This document shows positions 6,670 to 13,642 of a stretch of DNA of 15,474 nt, piece after piece. Position 1 is the first letter of the stretch, and the number at the start of each line of letters is the position of its first letter. The notes under the pieces are model-generated. The model searched no databases and was not told the DNA's origin. It saw only the letters and a program-made list of their open reading frames with translations. Source of the DNA: UBA1724 sp963632245 (lineage in GTDB: Bacteria > Verrucomicrobiota > Lentisphaeria > Oligosphaerales > Oligosphaeraceae); contig CAVGTF010000042.1 of assembly GCA_963632245.1 (NCBI GenBank), forward strand, positions 1-15,474, in the 5' to 3' direction. The translations under genes and the position numbers were made by a program.

Positions 6670-7632
6670 ATGAACCTCGGAAGCACCGTGGTCTTCACCC
6701 TGGGGGAGGCGGAGATCCACCAATTAGAGGAGTCCCTGCGGAAAGACGGATGGTCCTTCGGCAAAGCGCCCTATGCCCATTGGCGCGCCACCCGCGAAAA
6801 GAACAACGCCACCGCCTATCTCTCCGGGAAGACCACCTTCCAGGGCGCCGACGCACTGACCCTGTCACAACATTATCTCCCACAGGCACAGCAAGTTCCA
6901 GCAAAACACACCGCCGCCGCAAACAACACTGCCGCACCGTCGGCATCCGCGGGCATGACGTCCCTGGAATTGGCGCTCCGGAAGGATCCGGAGATGTTCT
7001 CTCTCCACGCAGGCATTGACGAATCCGGAAAGGGCGACTTCTTCGGTCCGTTGGTCATCGCCTGCGCCTGTACCGACGCCGAGAGCGCGGCGAAGCTCCT
7101 GGATGCCGGCGTGCGGGATTCCAAGGCGCTCTCCTCCGATCGCGAGGCACTGCGGCTGGACAACTTCATCCGCGAGACTCTCCCCGGACACTTCGCACTG
7201 ATCACCATCGGTCCAGAACGCCTCAACCAGCTCCACGCCCAAAGCGGAAACCTGAATCGGCTGCTGGCCTGGGGACACGCGAAGTCGCTGGAGGAGCTCC
7301 TGACTCTCGTCCCCGATTGCCCCCGCGCCATCTCCGACCAATTCGGAAAGGGCGATTTGGTCAAGCGACAACTCCAGGAGCGCGGGCGAAAAATCCTGCT
7401 GGACGAACACCCCCGCGCCGAAGCCGATATCGCCGTGGCCGCCGCCTCAATCCTGGCACGGGCCGCTTACATTAAAGCCCTCGACCGCCTCTCCCAACAG
7501 GCAGGCCTGAAACTCCCCAAGGGAGCCGGACACAATGTCCTCGCCTGCGCACGCGAATTCCTGAAGCTCCACCCAAAGACCGAACTCCCAAAATACGCGA
7601 AGGTCTTCTTCAAGACCACCGAACAGCTCTAG
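6670..7632 (+). CDS. rnhC: Ribonuclease HIII
   Basis: This 320-residue cytosolic nuclease cleaves the RNA strand of RNA:DNA hybrids, removing primers and R-loops. An N-terminal TBP-like substrate-binding domain (about 1-75, Trp and Lys rich) is joined by an Ala/Thr/Ser linker (about 77-98) to the catalytic domain. GIDESGKGDFFGP carries the first acidic pair, Asp117 and Glu118. DSKAL has Asp150; ISDQFG supplies the next Asp; and EADIAVAAASILAR is the conserved helix near the last acidic residue. The length fits the family (B. subtilis RnhC is 313). The ATG at 6670 is one base past the preceding stop; the open frame runs back to 6538 over the small membrane gene but adds no family sequence. RNase HIII instead of HI or HII is found in Firmicutes, Chlamydiae and relatives. 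Confidence 0.93.
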   Translation: MNLGSTVVFTLGEAEIHQLEESLRKDGWSFGKAPYAHWRATREKNNATAYLSGKTTFQGADALTLSQHYLPQAQQVPAKHTAAANNTAAPSASAGMTSLELALRKDPEMFSLHAGIDESGKGDFFGPLVIACACTDAESAAKLLDAGVRDSKALSSDREALRLDNFIRETLPGHFALITIGPERLNQLHAQSGNLNRLLAWGHAKSLEELLTLVPDCPRAISDQFGKGDLVKRQLQERGRKILLDEHPRAEADIAVAAASILARAAYIKALDRLSQQAGLKLPKGAGHNVLACAREFLKLHPKTELPKYAKVFFKTTEQL

Positions 7633-7642
7633 CGGCGGCCGG

Positions 7643-7658
7643 GGCGGCGCAAGCCGCC
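7643..7658 (+). other. GNRA-capped hairpin after rnhC
   Basis: Six G:C pairs (GGCGGC/GCCGCC) close a GCAA tetraloop, 10 bases past the stop codon. No T-run follows, so it may protect the mRNA 3' end or be a Rho-independent relic. Confidence 0.45.
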
Positions 7659-7678
7659 GCAAGTACTTAGCAATCTGT

Positions 7679-7700
7679 GACTAGTGGCTAGTTCATAAGG
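7679..7700. repeat. CTAG heptamers plus TTCATAAGG, second copy
   Basis: GACTAGT and GGCTAGT are followed by TCATAAGG, matching 6105-6124 with one inserted base. With the two preceding bases the match covers 7677-7700 against 6103-6124. Confidence 0.65.
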
Positions 7701-7754
7701 CACTGCCCCCCCAAAATGGTACTTGCACCGGAGCGCCCTTACCTAGCAAGATAC

Positions 7755-7789
7755 CCAAAAGACTGGGGCTGCCGCCCCCGTGCCCCCGT
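7755..7789 (-). repeat. GGGGGC-hairpin core repeat, copy 3 (inverted)
   Basis: The reverse complement matches 6194-6228 at 30 of 35 positions. The hairpin GGGGC/GCCCC is intact with a TGCC loop on the plus strand. Confidence 0.7.
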
Positions 7790-7822
7790 TTCATTCATTC
7801 CCTAATCTTTTTTTAAAGCGCC

Positions 7823-8740
7823 ATGTTTTTAACCGGATTTGCAGACGAGGCCTGTGCTGATTTAGCGGGTCAGATAGCGGTCACCAAAGAGCTCGGGTGG
7901 TCCCACATTGAGCTTCGGAATGTGAGTGGCAAGATGCTGGGGACCATGTCGGACCAGGAGTTCGAGGACGTCGAGCGGATGTTGTCGGAGGCGGGGATTC
8001 AGATCAACTGCTACGGCAGTGCGGTGGCCAACTGGAGCCGTCATCCCCGCAAGGAAGAGGACTTCGAGGCCAGCAAAAAAGAGCTCCTCACCGCCATCCC
8101 CCGCATGCACCGACTGGGCTGCAAGCTCATTCGCGGCATGAGTTTCCTGGTACCACAGGACGAGCCCGGCGATTCTCCGGAGCTGGAGGCAATCATCTTC
8201 GCGAAGATCAAGGAGCTGGTGAAGATCTGCGAGGACAACGGCATCGTCTACGGCCACGAGAACTGCATGAACTACGGCGGCATGAGCCACAAGCACACCC
8301 TGAAGCTCCTGGAGGCCGTCAACAGCCCCGCCTTCACCCTCATCTTCGACACCGGGAATCCCTGCTTCAACTACCGGCGCCTCGGCCAGAAGCCCTACCC
8401 CCTGCAGTCCGCCTGGGAATTCTACTCCCATTGCAAGCCCTACATCAGCCATGTCCACATCAAGGACGCCCTGGCGGTCCCGCAAGAGGACGGCAGCCGT
8501 CCCCAGGAGGTCTACACCTTCGCAGGCGAGGGCATGGGCGATGTGCGCGCCATCATGAAGGACCTTCTGGCCTCCGGATATGACGGCGGCATCTCCATGG
8601 AACCCCATGTGGGCATCGTCTTCCACAACCAGAGGATCGTCCAGGACACCCCGGAGACCCTCGCTTTCAAGCGGAATATCTATCTGGAATACTGCCACCG
8701 CTTCGAGCAGCTCATGCGGGACTGCGGCTGGAAACTCTAA
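7823..8740 (+). CDS. Sugar phosphate isomerase/epimerase (xylose isomerase-like TIM barrel)
   Basis: This is a 305-residue TIM-barrel protein of the AP-endonuclease 2/xylose isomerase superfamily (PF01261). Divalent-metal ligands are at the expected strand ends: Glu146 in GHENC, Asp176 in IFDTGNP, His210/His212 in HVHIKD and Glu260 in MEPH. Members interconvert keto and aldo sugars or epimerise C3 in sugar and inositol catabolism. The paralogues are too diverse to name the substrate. The start at 7823 opens with FLTGFADEACADL, the usual first strand of this group. There is no Shine-Dalgarno; a T7 run precedes the ATG. A flavin reductase gene follows after 15 nt, and rsmG follows that, which looks like a transcription unit of convenience. 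Confidence 0.87.
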   Translation: MFLTGFADEACADLAGQIAVTKELGWSHIELRNVSGKMLGTMSDQEFEDVERMLSEAGIQINCYGSAVANWSRHPRKEEDFEASKKELLTAIPRMHRLGCKLIRGMSFLVPQDEPGDSPELEAIIFAKIKELVKICEDNGIVYGHENCMNYGGMSHKHTLKLLEAVNSPAFTLIFDTGNPCFNYRRLGQKPYPLQSAWEFYSHCKPYISHVHIKDALAVPQEDGSRPQEVYTFAGEGMGDVRAIMKDLLASGYDGGISMEPHVGIVFHNQRIVQDTPETLAFKRNIYLEYCHRFEQLMRDCGWKL

Positions 8741-8755
8741 CCCTCTCTCCAATCC

Positions 8756-9334
8756 ATGGCAATCTCCAAGACCATCTGGCCGGGCAGCACGCAGCTTGCC
8801 CCCAATCCCGCCGTCCTCATCGGCACCGGTGACGGGAAGCGCCTCCCCTGGGATATCATGACCGCCGCCTGGGCCGGCACCCTCTGCTCCGATCCACCAA
8901 TGGTCGGCATCGCCGTGCGACCCAGCCGCTTCACATACCACCAGATCGAGACCCTGAAGGCATTCACCGTGAATGTCCCCACCGCCGACCAGGCCGAGAC
9001 CGTTGACTACTGCGGCGTCATCAGCGGCAGGGATACCGATAAGTTCTCGACCCGCGGACTCACCGCCGTCCCCGCCTCGAAGATCACCGCGCCCATTGTG
9101 GCAGAATGCCCGCTCGCCCTGGAATGCGCTGTCCGGCAGCGCCTGGAACTGGGCTCCCATGTGGTCTATATCGGCGAGGTACTGGCCGTCCAAGTCACCA
9201 CCGAGCTCATAGACGACAAGGGCCATCTGGATCTGCGAAAGGCCAATCTGCTGGCCTACGCCCACGGACACTACTACTCCCTGGGTGAAGAGCTCGGACA
9301 CTTCGGCTTCTCTGTCCGCAAAAAGGCGAAATAG
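8756..9334 (+). CDS. Flavin reductase family protein (flavoredoxin-like)
   Basis: This is a 192-residue FMN-binding split-barrel protein (PF01613 type). The N-terminal NPAVLIGTGD, the MTAAWAGTLCSDPPMVGIAV stretch (residues 39-58) and the FTVNVPT strand are the flavin phosphate- and ring-binding parts of the fold. Members use NAD(P)H to reduce flavin, or bind FMN as electron-transfer flavoredoxins in anaerobes. The latter role suits an organism with class III ribonucleotide reductase. It starts 15 nt after the isomerase gene with no Shine-Dalgarno, behind CCCTCTCTCCAATCC (13 of 15 pyrimidines). It ends 7 nt before rsmG. The electron partner cannot be read from the sequence. Confidence 0.87.
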   Translation: MAISKTIWPGSTQLAPNPAVLIGTGDGKRLPWDIMTAAWAGTLCSDPPMVGIAVRPSRFTYHQIETLKAFTVNVPTADQAETVDYCGVISGRDTDKFSTRGLTAVPASKITAPIVAECPLALECAVRQRLELGSHVVYIGEVLAVQVTTELIDDKGHLDLRKANLLAYAHGHYYSLGEELGHFGFSVRKKAK

Positions 9335-9341
9335 ATACACC

Positions 9342-10193
9342 ATGTTCGGAAACGCCCCCAGACATAACGCCCCGAAACGCCCCGGAAAGCCCGCAGCACC
9401 CGCACCCGCCGCGACTCCCACCCCGGAGCGCTCCCCCAGCGACTTCCTCCCCGAAAACTACCCCGCTGTCGCCTTCTCCGACGAGGACTGGCAGTGGCTT
9501 GTACAGCACTGCGAGGCCTTGGAACTCCCGGATCCCACTCCGCGCCGCGAGGTCTTCCAGGCACTCTATAGCCATCTGCTGGGCGTCAACCACTGGCTGA
9601 ATCTCACCCGCCTCACTACCCCCAGGGACTACCTGAAGTTCTCCCTCCTGGACTCCCTCACCATCGTCCCCGTCCTGGAGAGCCTCTGCCAGGAACACAG
9701 CGCACTGGCCGATCTGGGCAGCGGCGGCGGATATCCGGGACTGCCCGTCATGACGATGATGACCACACAGGACTTCACACTCATCGACGCGCGCCAGAAG
9801 AAGGTGGAGTTCCTCAATGCCTCCATCCCGCTCATCCCTCGCACCGGAAAGGGCGCCGCATGCGCCTTCCGCGGACGCGATGTCATGCGCGTGCGGCCCG
9901 ATCTACACCACCACGCGGAGGTGGTCACCGCCCGTGCCGTCGGTAAGGGCGTGGAACTGCTCCCCGATGCCTCCGAATTGCTGGCAGTCGGCGGAGTCTT
10001 CCTCCTCATGAAAGGACAGAGCTGGCCCGCAGAAGAGGCACCACTCTTCACCGAGGCATGCCCTGCATTCGGTTTCGATGTGGTCGAAGACCAGGAACTC
10101 TCCCTGGAACCCACCGACCCCACAAGACATATCATCCTCGCCGTCAAGAAAGGACCCATCAACCCTAGAAGGGCGAAGAAATACCTGCCGTAA
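9342..10193 (+). CDS. rsmG: 16S rRNA (guanine527-N7)-methyltransferase RsmG
   Basis: This 283-residue SAM-dependent enzyme methylates N7 of G527 in the 530 loop of 16S rRNA. Loss of the activity in other bacteria gives low-level streptomycin resistance. Seen: LNLTRLTTPRDYLKFSLLDS, the SAM loop DLGSGGGYPGLP from Asp124, LIDARQKKVEFL after it, and VVTARAVGKG plus LLMKGQ toward the C-terminus. E. coli RsmG is 207 residues; the excess is mainly an N-terminal Pro/Ala-rich, basic tail of about 50 residues that looks disordered. The ATG at 9342 lies 7 nt after the flavin reductase stop; the frame stays open to 9285 inside that gene, but this adds no conserved sequence. It is not next to mnmG or parAB, its common neighbours elsewhere. 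Confidence 0.9.
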   Translation: MFGNAPRHNAPKRPGKPAAPAPAATPTPERSPSDFLPENYPAVAFSDEDWQWLVQHCEALELPDPTPRREVFQALYSHLLGVNHWLNLTRLTTPRDYLKFSLLDSLTIVPVLESLCQEHSALADLGSGGGYPGLPVMTMMTTQDFTLIDARQKKVEFLNASIPLIPRTGKGAACAFRGRDVMRVRPDLHHHAEVVTARAVGKGVELLPDASELLAVGGVFLLMKGQSWPAEEAPLFTEACPAFGFDVVEDQELSLEPTDPTRHIILAVKKGPINPRRAKKYLP

Positions 10194-10228
10194 GAAAAAG
10201 GAGGAAGGAGGAGGGAGAAGGGAGGAAG
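10192..10228. other. 37-base polypurine tract
   Basis: From inside the rsmG stop codon every base to 10228 is A or G. Read on the minus strand it is a pyrimidine tail ending in a T5 run, attached to the twin-hairpin repeat copy B. That matches the pyrimidine tail that follows copy A at 6355-6390. Confidence 0.6.
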
Positions 10229-10231
10229 TTT

Positions 10232-10287
10232 GGCCAGGGTTTCGCACGGCGAAACCCCGCGCCGGAATTTACCGGCGCGTGCGCTAA
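10232..10287 (-). repeat. Twin-hairpin (REP-like) repeat, copy B (inverted)
   Basis: It matches 6299-6354 in reverse complement at 53 of 56 positions. Stems GGGTTTCG/CGAAACCC (10237-10257) and GCGCCGG/CCGGCGC (10259-10278) are both perfect. The three substitutions fall in the loops. Confidence 0.8.
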
Positions 10288-10380
10288 GCGGTGCCAAAGT
10301 GCGCCGCAAATACAAAATACTAAAGATGCCGCAGTTGTAAATTAGAAATTGAGAGTTTGGCCTCTTCCACAGAATTTCAG

Positions 10381-10428
10381 CACCGCTGGCCCCGTAGTGC
10401 GCGTTGGTGCTAGCAACGCCCATTGGTG
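10381..10428 (+). other. Two-layer stem-loop in the nrdD upstream region
   Basis: The inner stem GCGTTG/CAACGC (10401-10419) is perfect with a 7-base loop. The outer arms CACCGCTGG (10381-10389) and CCATTGGTG (10420-10428) pair at 8 of 9 positions, counting one wobble. It could be a remnant repeat or a folded RNA; no promoter is obvious upstream. Confidence 0.35.
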
Positions 10429-10456
10429 GCACAAGGAAAGGCTAGAAACCAAGACT

Positions 10457-10500
10457 CTTGCCTCCCCAGCAGGGGATCCCTGCTTCCCATGCAAGGGGGG
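10457..10500 (+). other. Nested hairpin with possible pseudoknot
   Basis: AGCAGGG/CCCTGCT (10468-10484) closes a three-base loop. The outer arms CTTGC (10457-10461) and GCAAG (10491-10495) pair, and CCCC (10464-10467) could pair with the G-run 10495-10500, crossing the outer stem. This is a structural reading by eye only. Confidence 0.3.
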
Positions 10501-10507
10501 CTAAAAC

Positions 10508-10523
10508 CCACTAGATATTGGGG
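10508..10523. promoter_or_regulatory. NrdR-box-like site 1
   Basis: CCACTAGATATTGGGG fits the core of the NrdR box consensus (ACACWATATATWGTGT type): C-W-A at positions 4-6, ATAT-W-G at 8-13, and G at 15. It lies 160 bp upstream of the paired boxes, so it may be auxiliary. Confidence 0.55.
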
Positions 10524-10667
10524 CAAAATCATAACAAATCCCACAACTAGTGGCATTTCCGGGAGCGCCTCATAACTTTTATAGGACTTTTTTCGTTTGC
10601 TTTATATTGTTGCAGTGTTAGGGGTTGCGCAAAAGTGCGACAGGGACTTAGAGAGAATCGTTCCATC

Positions 10668-10683
10668 ATACTAGATATTGGGG
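10668..10683. promoter_or_regulatory. NrdR box 2, upstream half of the operator pair
   Basis: ATACTAGATATTGGGG shares 14 of 16 bases with box 1. It lies directly before the candidate -35 element and 31 bp (start to start, three helical turns) from box 3. This spacing is the normal geometry for NrdR operators. Confidence 0.8.
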
Positions 10684-10684
10684 T

Positions 10685-10712
10685 TTGCATGACCCCTTCC
10701 GCTAGATATAGT
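10685..10712 (+). promoter_or_regulatory. Candidate nrdD promoter
   Basis: A -35-like TTGCAT (10685-10690), a 16-bp spacer, and a -10 TATAGT (10707-10712, 5 of 6 to consensus). The -10 lies inside NrdR box 3 and the -35 lies between the two boxes, so NrdR binding would block RNA polymerase. Initiation would be near 10719. Confidence 0.65.
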
Positions 10713-10714
10713 AT
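10699..10714. promoter_or_regulatory. NrdR box 3, downstream half of the operator pair
   Basis: CCGCTAGATATAGTAT keeps the CTAGATAT core of the other two boxes. It overlaps the candidate -10, as expected for repression of ribonucleotide reductase genes when dATP is high. Confidence 0.8.
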
Positions 10715-10718
10715 TCAT

Positions 10719-10911
10719 CGCGCCCTCTAGAAGGCCCCTTGAAGCATTTCCTTCTGGAGCGTCTGGCCGACGCCTTTTTTCATTGCCTTTGATTTTCGCC
10801 GCTCCGAGGCTGTTCCCCGGGGCGGCGTCTTGCGCAGGGGGGAATTTCCTCCCGCGCAGAGCGCCTCTTTCCCTATTCGTACTATCCCCCTCTAACCGTC
10901 TATCCATCCCT
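10719..10911 (+). other. Structured 5' leader of nrdD
   Basis: If transcription starts near 10719, the leader is about 190 nt and has four successive hairpins: AGAAGG/CCTTCT (10729-10755); GCGTC/GACGC followed by CTTTTTT (10759-10780); CGCCGCTCC/GGGGCGGCG (10797-10827, 9 bp with wobble); and TGCGC-GGGGGG/CCTCCC-GCGCA with one bulged A (10831-10858). The second resembles a weak intrinsic terminator. The last 50 bases are pyrimidine-rich and unstructured, leading to the start codon. Confidence 0.5.
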
Positions 10912-13626
10912 ATGGAAAACACCTCCCAGACTCCCTTTCTGAAGTTCCGCAAGCGGGACGGCCTCGTCGTCCCCTTCACGATCCAGAAGATCGCCACTGC
11001 CATCTACAAAGCCGGCCAGGCGGCCGCGTCCCAGGAGGGCCGGGAGTTCACCCATGAGGAAGCCGAGAACCTGGCGCAGGATGTGGTGCACCAGCTGGAC
11101 AACCCCCTGTGCGAATACTACGTCAATGCCGACGCCAAGGGCAACCGCATCCCCAACATCGAAGATGTGCAGGATGTGGTGGAAATCACCCTCTCCGAGC
11201 ACCGTCTGCCCGCCACCGTGGCCGCCTACAAGCGCTACCGCAAGAGCCGTGAGCGCGCCCGTGAGGCCATCCGCGTCAGCGACAAGAGCTCCACGAGCAA
11301 GAAGGGCGATCTGACCGACCAGAGCCTGCTCTTGGTGGAGTCCATGGGCGACGCCTCCCTGGGCACCTGGGACCGCACGAAGATTGTCCGGAAGCTGGCG
11401 GACAAGCTGAACATGGAGCTGGAGGAGGCCATCGCAGTCGCCAAGGAGGTGGAGAACGAGATCATCGCCAGCGGCATGAAGCGCGTGAACACGCTGCTGA
11501 TCCGCGAGATGGTGAACAACGTCCTGGAATCCCACGGCTACAGCGGCCGTCTGCGCGACCTGTCCATCTATGCGGTGCCTCGCGAGTTCGTGGAGAACCT
11601 GATGTACTCCAAGTCCAACGAGAACAGCAACATCGTCAACAACAACCCGGAGGCGGTGAATCTGTCCATTGCGGAGTTGGTGCTCAAGCAGTGGGGTCTG
11701 GACGCCATCTTCACCCCCGAGGTGAAGACGGCCCACGACACCGGTGCCATCCACCTCCACGACCTGGGATATCCCCACCGCGTCTACTGCTCCAGCCACT
11801 CCATCGAATACATCAAGAAATACGGCCTCTGCGGCCTGACCAACCTGAATACCGAGTCCGACCCCGCCCGCAGCGCCAGCGTCCTCACCGGACACCTGAA
11901 TACCTACCTGGCCTCCATGCAGGCGAACTACGCCGGCGCCCTCGGCATCGCATACATCAATATCTTCTACGCCCCCTACCTGGTGGGCATGGATGACAAG
12001 CACATGAAGCAGGTGGCGCAGGAGCTCATCTTCAATGGCTCCCAGAACGCCTTCTCCCGCGGTGGACAGACCCTCTTCCTGGATTTCAACATCCACACCG
12101 GCGTGCCAAAGTACATGCGCAATGTCCCCGCCGTGGGCCCCGGCGGACGCTATCAGCTCAAAGACGCGCAGGGCGTGATCCATCCCCTGGTGGAGCGCCT
12201 GCAGGAGGCCACCGACGCCAACGGCAACCAGCTGATGAGCCTCTACCTGAAAGAGGAGAATGGCCAGGAGCGCCTGGTGCTCCGCGAGCTCTACAGCGAC
12301 AAGCTGGGCTTGCACATTGACGACACTGTGACCAAGGAACTGGAGAAGCGCGGCGAGCACATCGTGTGCTACGGCGAATACGAGACCGAGGCCCGCCGCT
12401 TCACCAGTGCGCTGCTGAAGGTCTGGGGCGAGGGCGACCGCCATGGCCGCATCTTCGAATTCCCCAAGTGCGACTTCCATGTCTCCGCCGAGACCTTCGA
12501 GGATCCCGAGCAATACAAGATCTTCCAGGAGGCCTGCCAGCTGGCCAGCCACAACGGCTCCACGTACTTCATCTTCGACCGCGACGAAGTCACTCTCTCC
12601 GCATGCTGCCGTCTGCGCACCACCATCACCGACAACCGCATGCTCCGGCACCCCGAGTGCCTCCGCTTCTGCGGCTTCCAGAATGTGACTATCAATCTGC
12701 CACAGTGCGCCTTCCGCGCCTCCCGCGCCGGCAACCGCACCTACGAGGGCACCTGCCAGGAGATCGACAAGATGATGGATCTGGCAGTCCAGGCGCATCT
12801 GCAGAAGAAAAAGATGATCGCCCTCATGATGTCCGAGCCCGGACGCCCCCTGTGGCAGGTGGGCAAGAAGGCCTGCGATGGCCGTCCTTACATCGAGCTG
12901 GACAAGTGCACCTACATCATCGGCATGCTGGGCATGAACGACATGGTGAAATTCCTGACTGGCAAGGAGATGCACGAGAGTGACGAGGCCTACGACATGG
13001 CGCTGCGCATCACCGCGCACATGTATCTGCGCACCAAGCACTACACCGAGGAGCTGGGCCTGAAGTTCACCCTCGAGGAATCCCCCGCCGAATCCGCCGC
13101 GCGTCGTCTGGCGAAGGCCGACCTGCTCTACTACCGCCCCGAGGCCCTCACCTGCTACAAGGGCGACTCCGAGGATGTGGCCTACTACACCAACTCCATC
13201 CACCTGGCCGCCGAGGCGCCCGTCTCCCTGGTGGAGCGCATCCGCAAGCAGGGAGTCTTCCACTCCCTCATCGAATCCGGCGCCATGATCCACGCCTTCG
13301 TCGGCGAAGAAAAGCCCTCCGCCGAGGCCATCGGAGAACTCATCCGGCAGAGCTTCCTGCGCACCCAGGCCGCACAGATCACCATCTCCCCCGAATTCAC
13401 CTACTGCCAACACTGCGGACACCAGTCCCGCGGACTCCAAGAGACCTGCGCACAGTGCGGCTCCCACGATGTCTTCGGACTCACCCGCGTGGTGGGATAC
13501 TTCAGCAAGATCCAGAACTGGAACAAGTCCAAGCGCTACGGCGAATTGGTCAACCGCCATCGCGGCGACTACGCGGTTGCCTCCGCTGACGCCGATGGCA
13601 ATGACGCCATGGAGACGGCAGACTAG
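10912..13626 (+). CDS. nrdD: Anaerobic (class III) ribonucleoside-triphosphate reductase with two ATP-cones
   Basis: This 904-residue glycyl-radical enzyme makes dNTPs from NTPs without oxygen. Residues about 10-100 are an ATP-cone (KRDGLVVPFTIQKIATAIYK). A second cone-like domain follows at about 148-225 (LGTWDRTKIVRKLADKL, then NTLLIREMVNNVLESHG). Both would sense ATP/dATP to set overall activity. The catalytic barrel has the ACCRL motif (Cys565/Cys566), likely holding the thiyl-radical Cys, and VTINLPQ after it. The C-terminal zinc site is Cys832, 835, 846 and 849; the glycyl-radical Gly862 lies in RVVGYFSK. The frame is open from a TTG at 10783, but those 43 codons run through the leader hairpins; the ATG at 10912 gives the family N-terminus. 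It has no Shine-Dalgarno; the 20 bases before it are 15 pyrimidines. It leads an operon with a redoxin and nrdG and is probably NrdR-controlled. Confidence 0.96.
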   Translation: MENTSQTPFLKFRKRDGLVVPFTIQKIATAIYKAGQAAASQEGREFTHEEAENLAQDVVHQLDNPLCEYYVNADAKGNRIPNIEDVQDVVEITLSEHRLPATVAAYKRYRKSRERAREAIRVSDKSSTSKKGDLTDQSLLLVESMGDASLGTWDRTKIVRKLADKLNMELEEAIAVAKEVENEIIASGMKRVNTLLIREMVNNVLESHGYSGRLRDLSIYAVPREFVENLMYSKSNENSNIVNNNPEAVNLSIAELVLKQWGLDAIFTPEVKTAHDTGAIHLHDLGYPHRVYCSSHSIEYIKKYGLCGLTNLNTESDPARSASVLTGHLNTYLASMQANYAGALGIAYINIFYAPYLVGMDDKHMKQVAQELIFNGSQNAFSRGGQTLFLDFNIHTGVPKYMRNVPAVGPGGRYQLKDAQGVIHPLVERLQEATDANGNQLMSLYLKEENGQERLVLRELYSDKLGLHIDDTVTKELEKRGEHIVCYGEYETEARRFTSALLKVWGEGDRHGRIFEFPKCDFHVSAETFEDPEQYKIFQEACQLASHNGSTYFIFDRDEVTLSACCRLRTTITDNRMLRHPECLRFCGFQNVTINLPQCAFRASRAGNRTYEGTCQEIDKMMDLAVQAHLQKKKMIALMMSEPGRPLWQVGKKACDGRPYIELDKCTYIIGMLGMNDMVKFLTGKEMHESDEAYDMALRITAHMYLRTKHYTEELGLKFTLEESPAESAARRLAKADLLYYRPEALTCYKGDSEDVAYYTNSIHLAAEAPVSLVERIRKQGVFHSLIESGAMIHAFVGEEKPSAEAIGELIRQSFLRTQAAQITISPEFTYCQHCGHQSRGLQETCAQCGSHDVFGLTRVVGYFSKIQNWNKSKRYGELVNRHRGDYAVASADADGNDAMETAD

Positions 13627-13642
13627 TAAATCGCCGCATCGA

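Larger units (their letters stand above)
7633..7822. other. Second modular repeat gap, before the isomerase gene
   Basis: Directly after the rnhC stop comes a GC hairpin, GGCGGC-GCAA-GCCGCC (7643-7658), with a stable GNRA loop but no T-run. Next are two CTAG heptamers and GTTCATAAGG (7679-7700), then the inverted GGGGGC core (7755-7789), then a pyrimidine tail with T7 ending 8 bases before the ATG at 7823. The order of modules matches 6089-6392. Confidence 0.6.
10288..10667. other. Upstream part of the rsmG-nrdD gap
   Basis: No supported gene lies here. It contains an A/T-rich stretch (about 10310-10370), a hairpin group at 10381-10428, a second group at 10457-10500, the first NrdR-like box (10508-10523), and an inverted CCAC/GTGG (10541-10553). 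GC is clearly lower than in the flanking genes from about 10501 to 10680. Confidence 0.5.

Noticed and set aside
7862..9421. 519-codon antisense open frame across the isomerase and flavin reductase genes
   Set aside because: Low-complexity Gly/Ala/Val/Asp translation typical of shadows in GC-rich DNA; it spans two well-supported sense genes.
10192..10228. Polypurine tract as a strong ribosome binding site cluster
   Set aside because: No start codon or ORF follows at a usable distance; it is better explained as the tail of the twin-hairpin repeat.
10783..10911. N-terminal extension of NrdD by 43 codons from a TTG
   Set aside because: The stretch codes through two strong hairpins and does not resemble the start of ATP-cone proteins. 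The ATG at 10912 fits the family.
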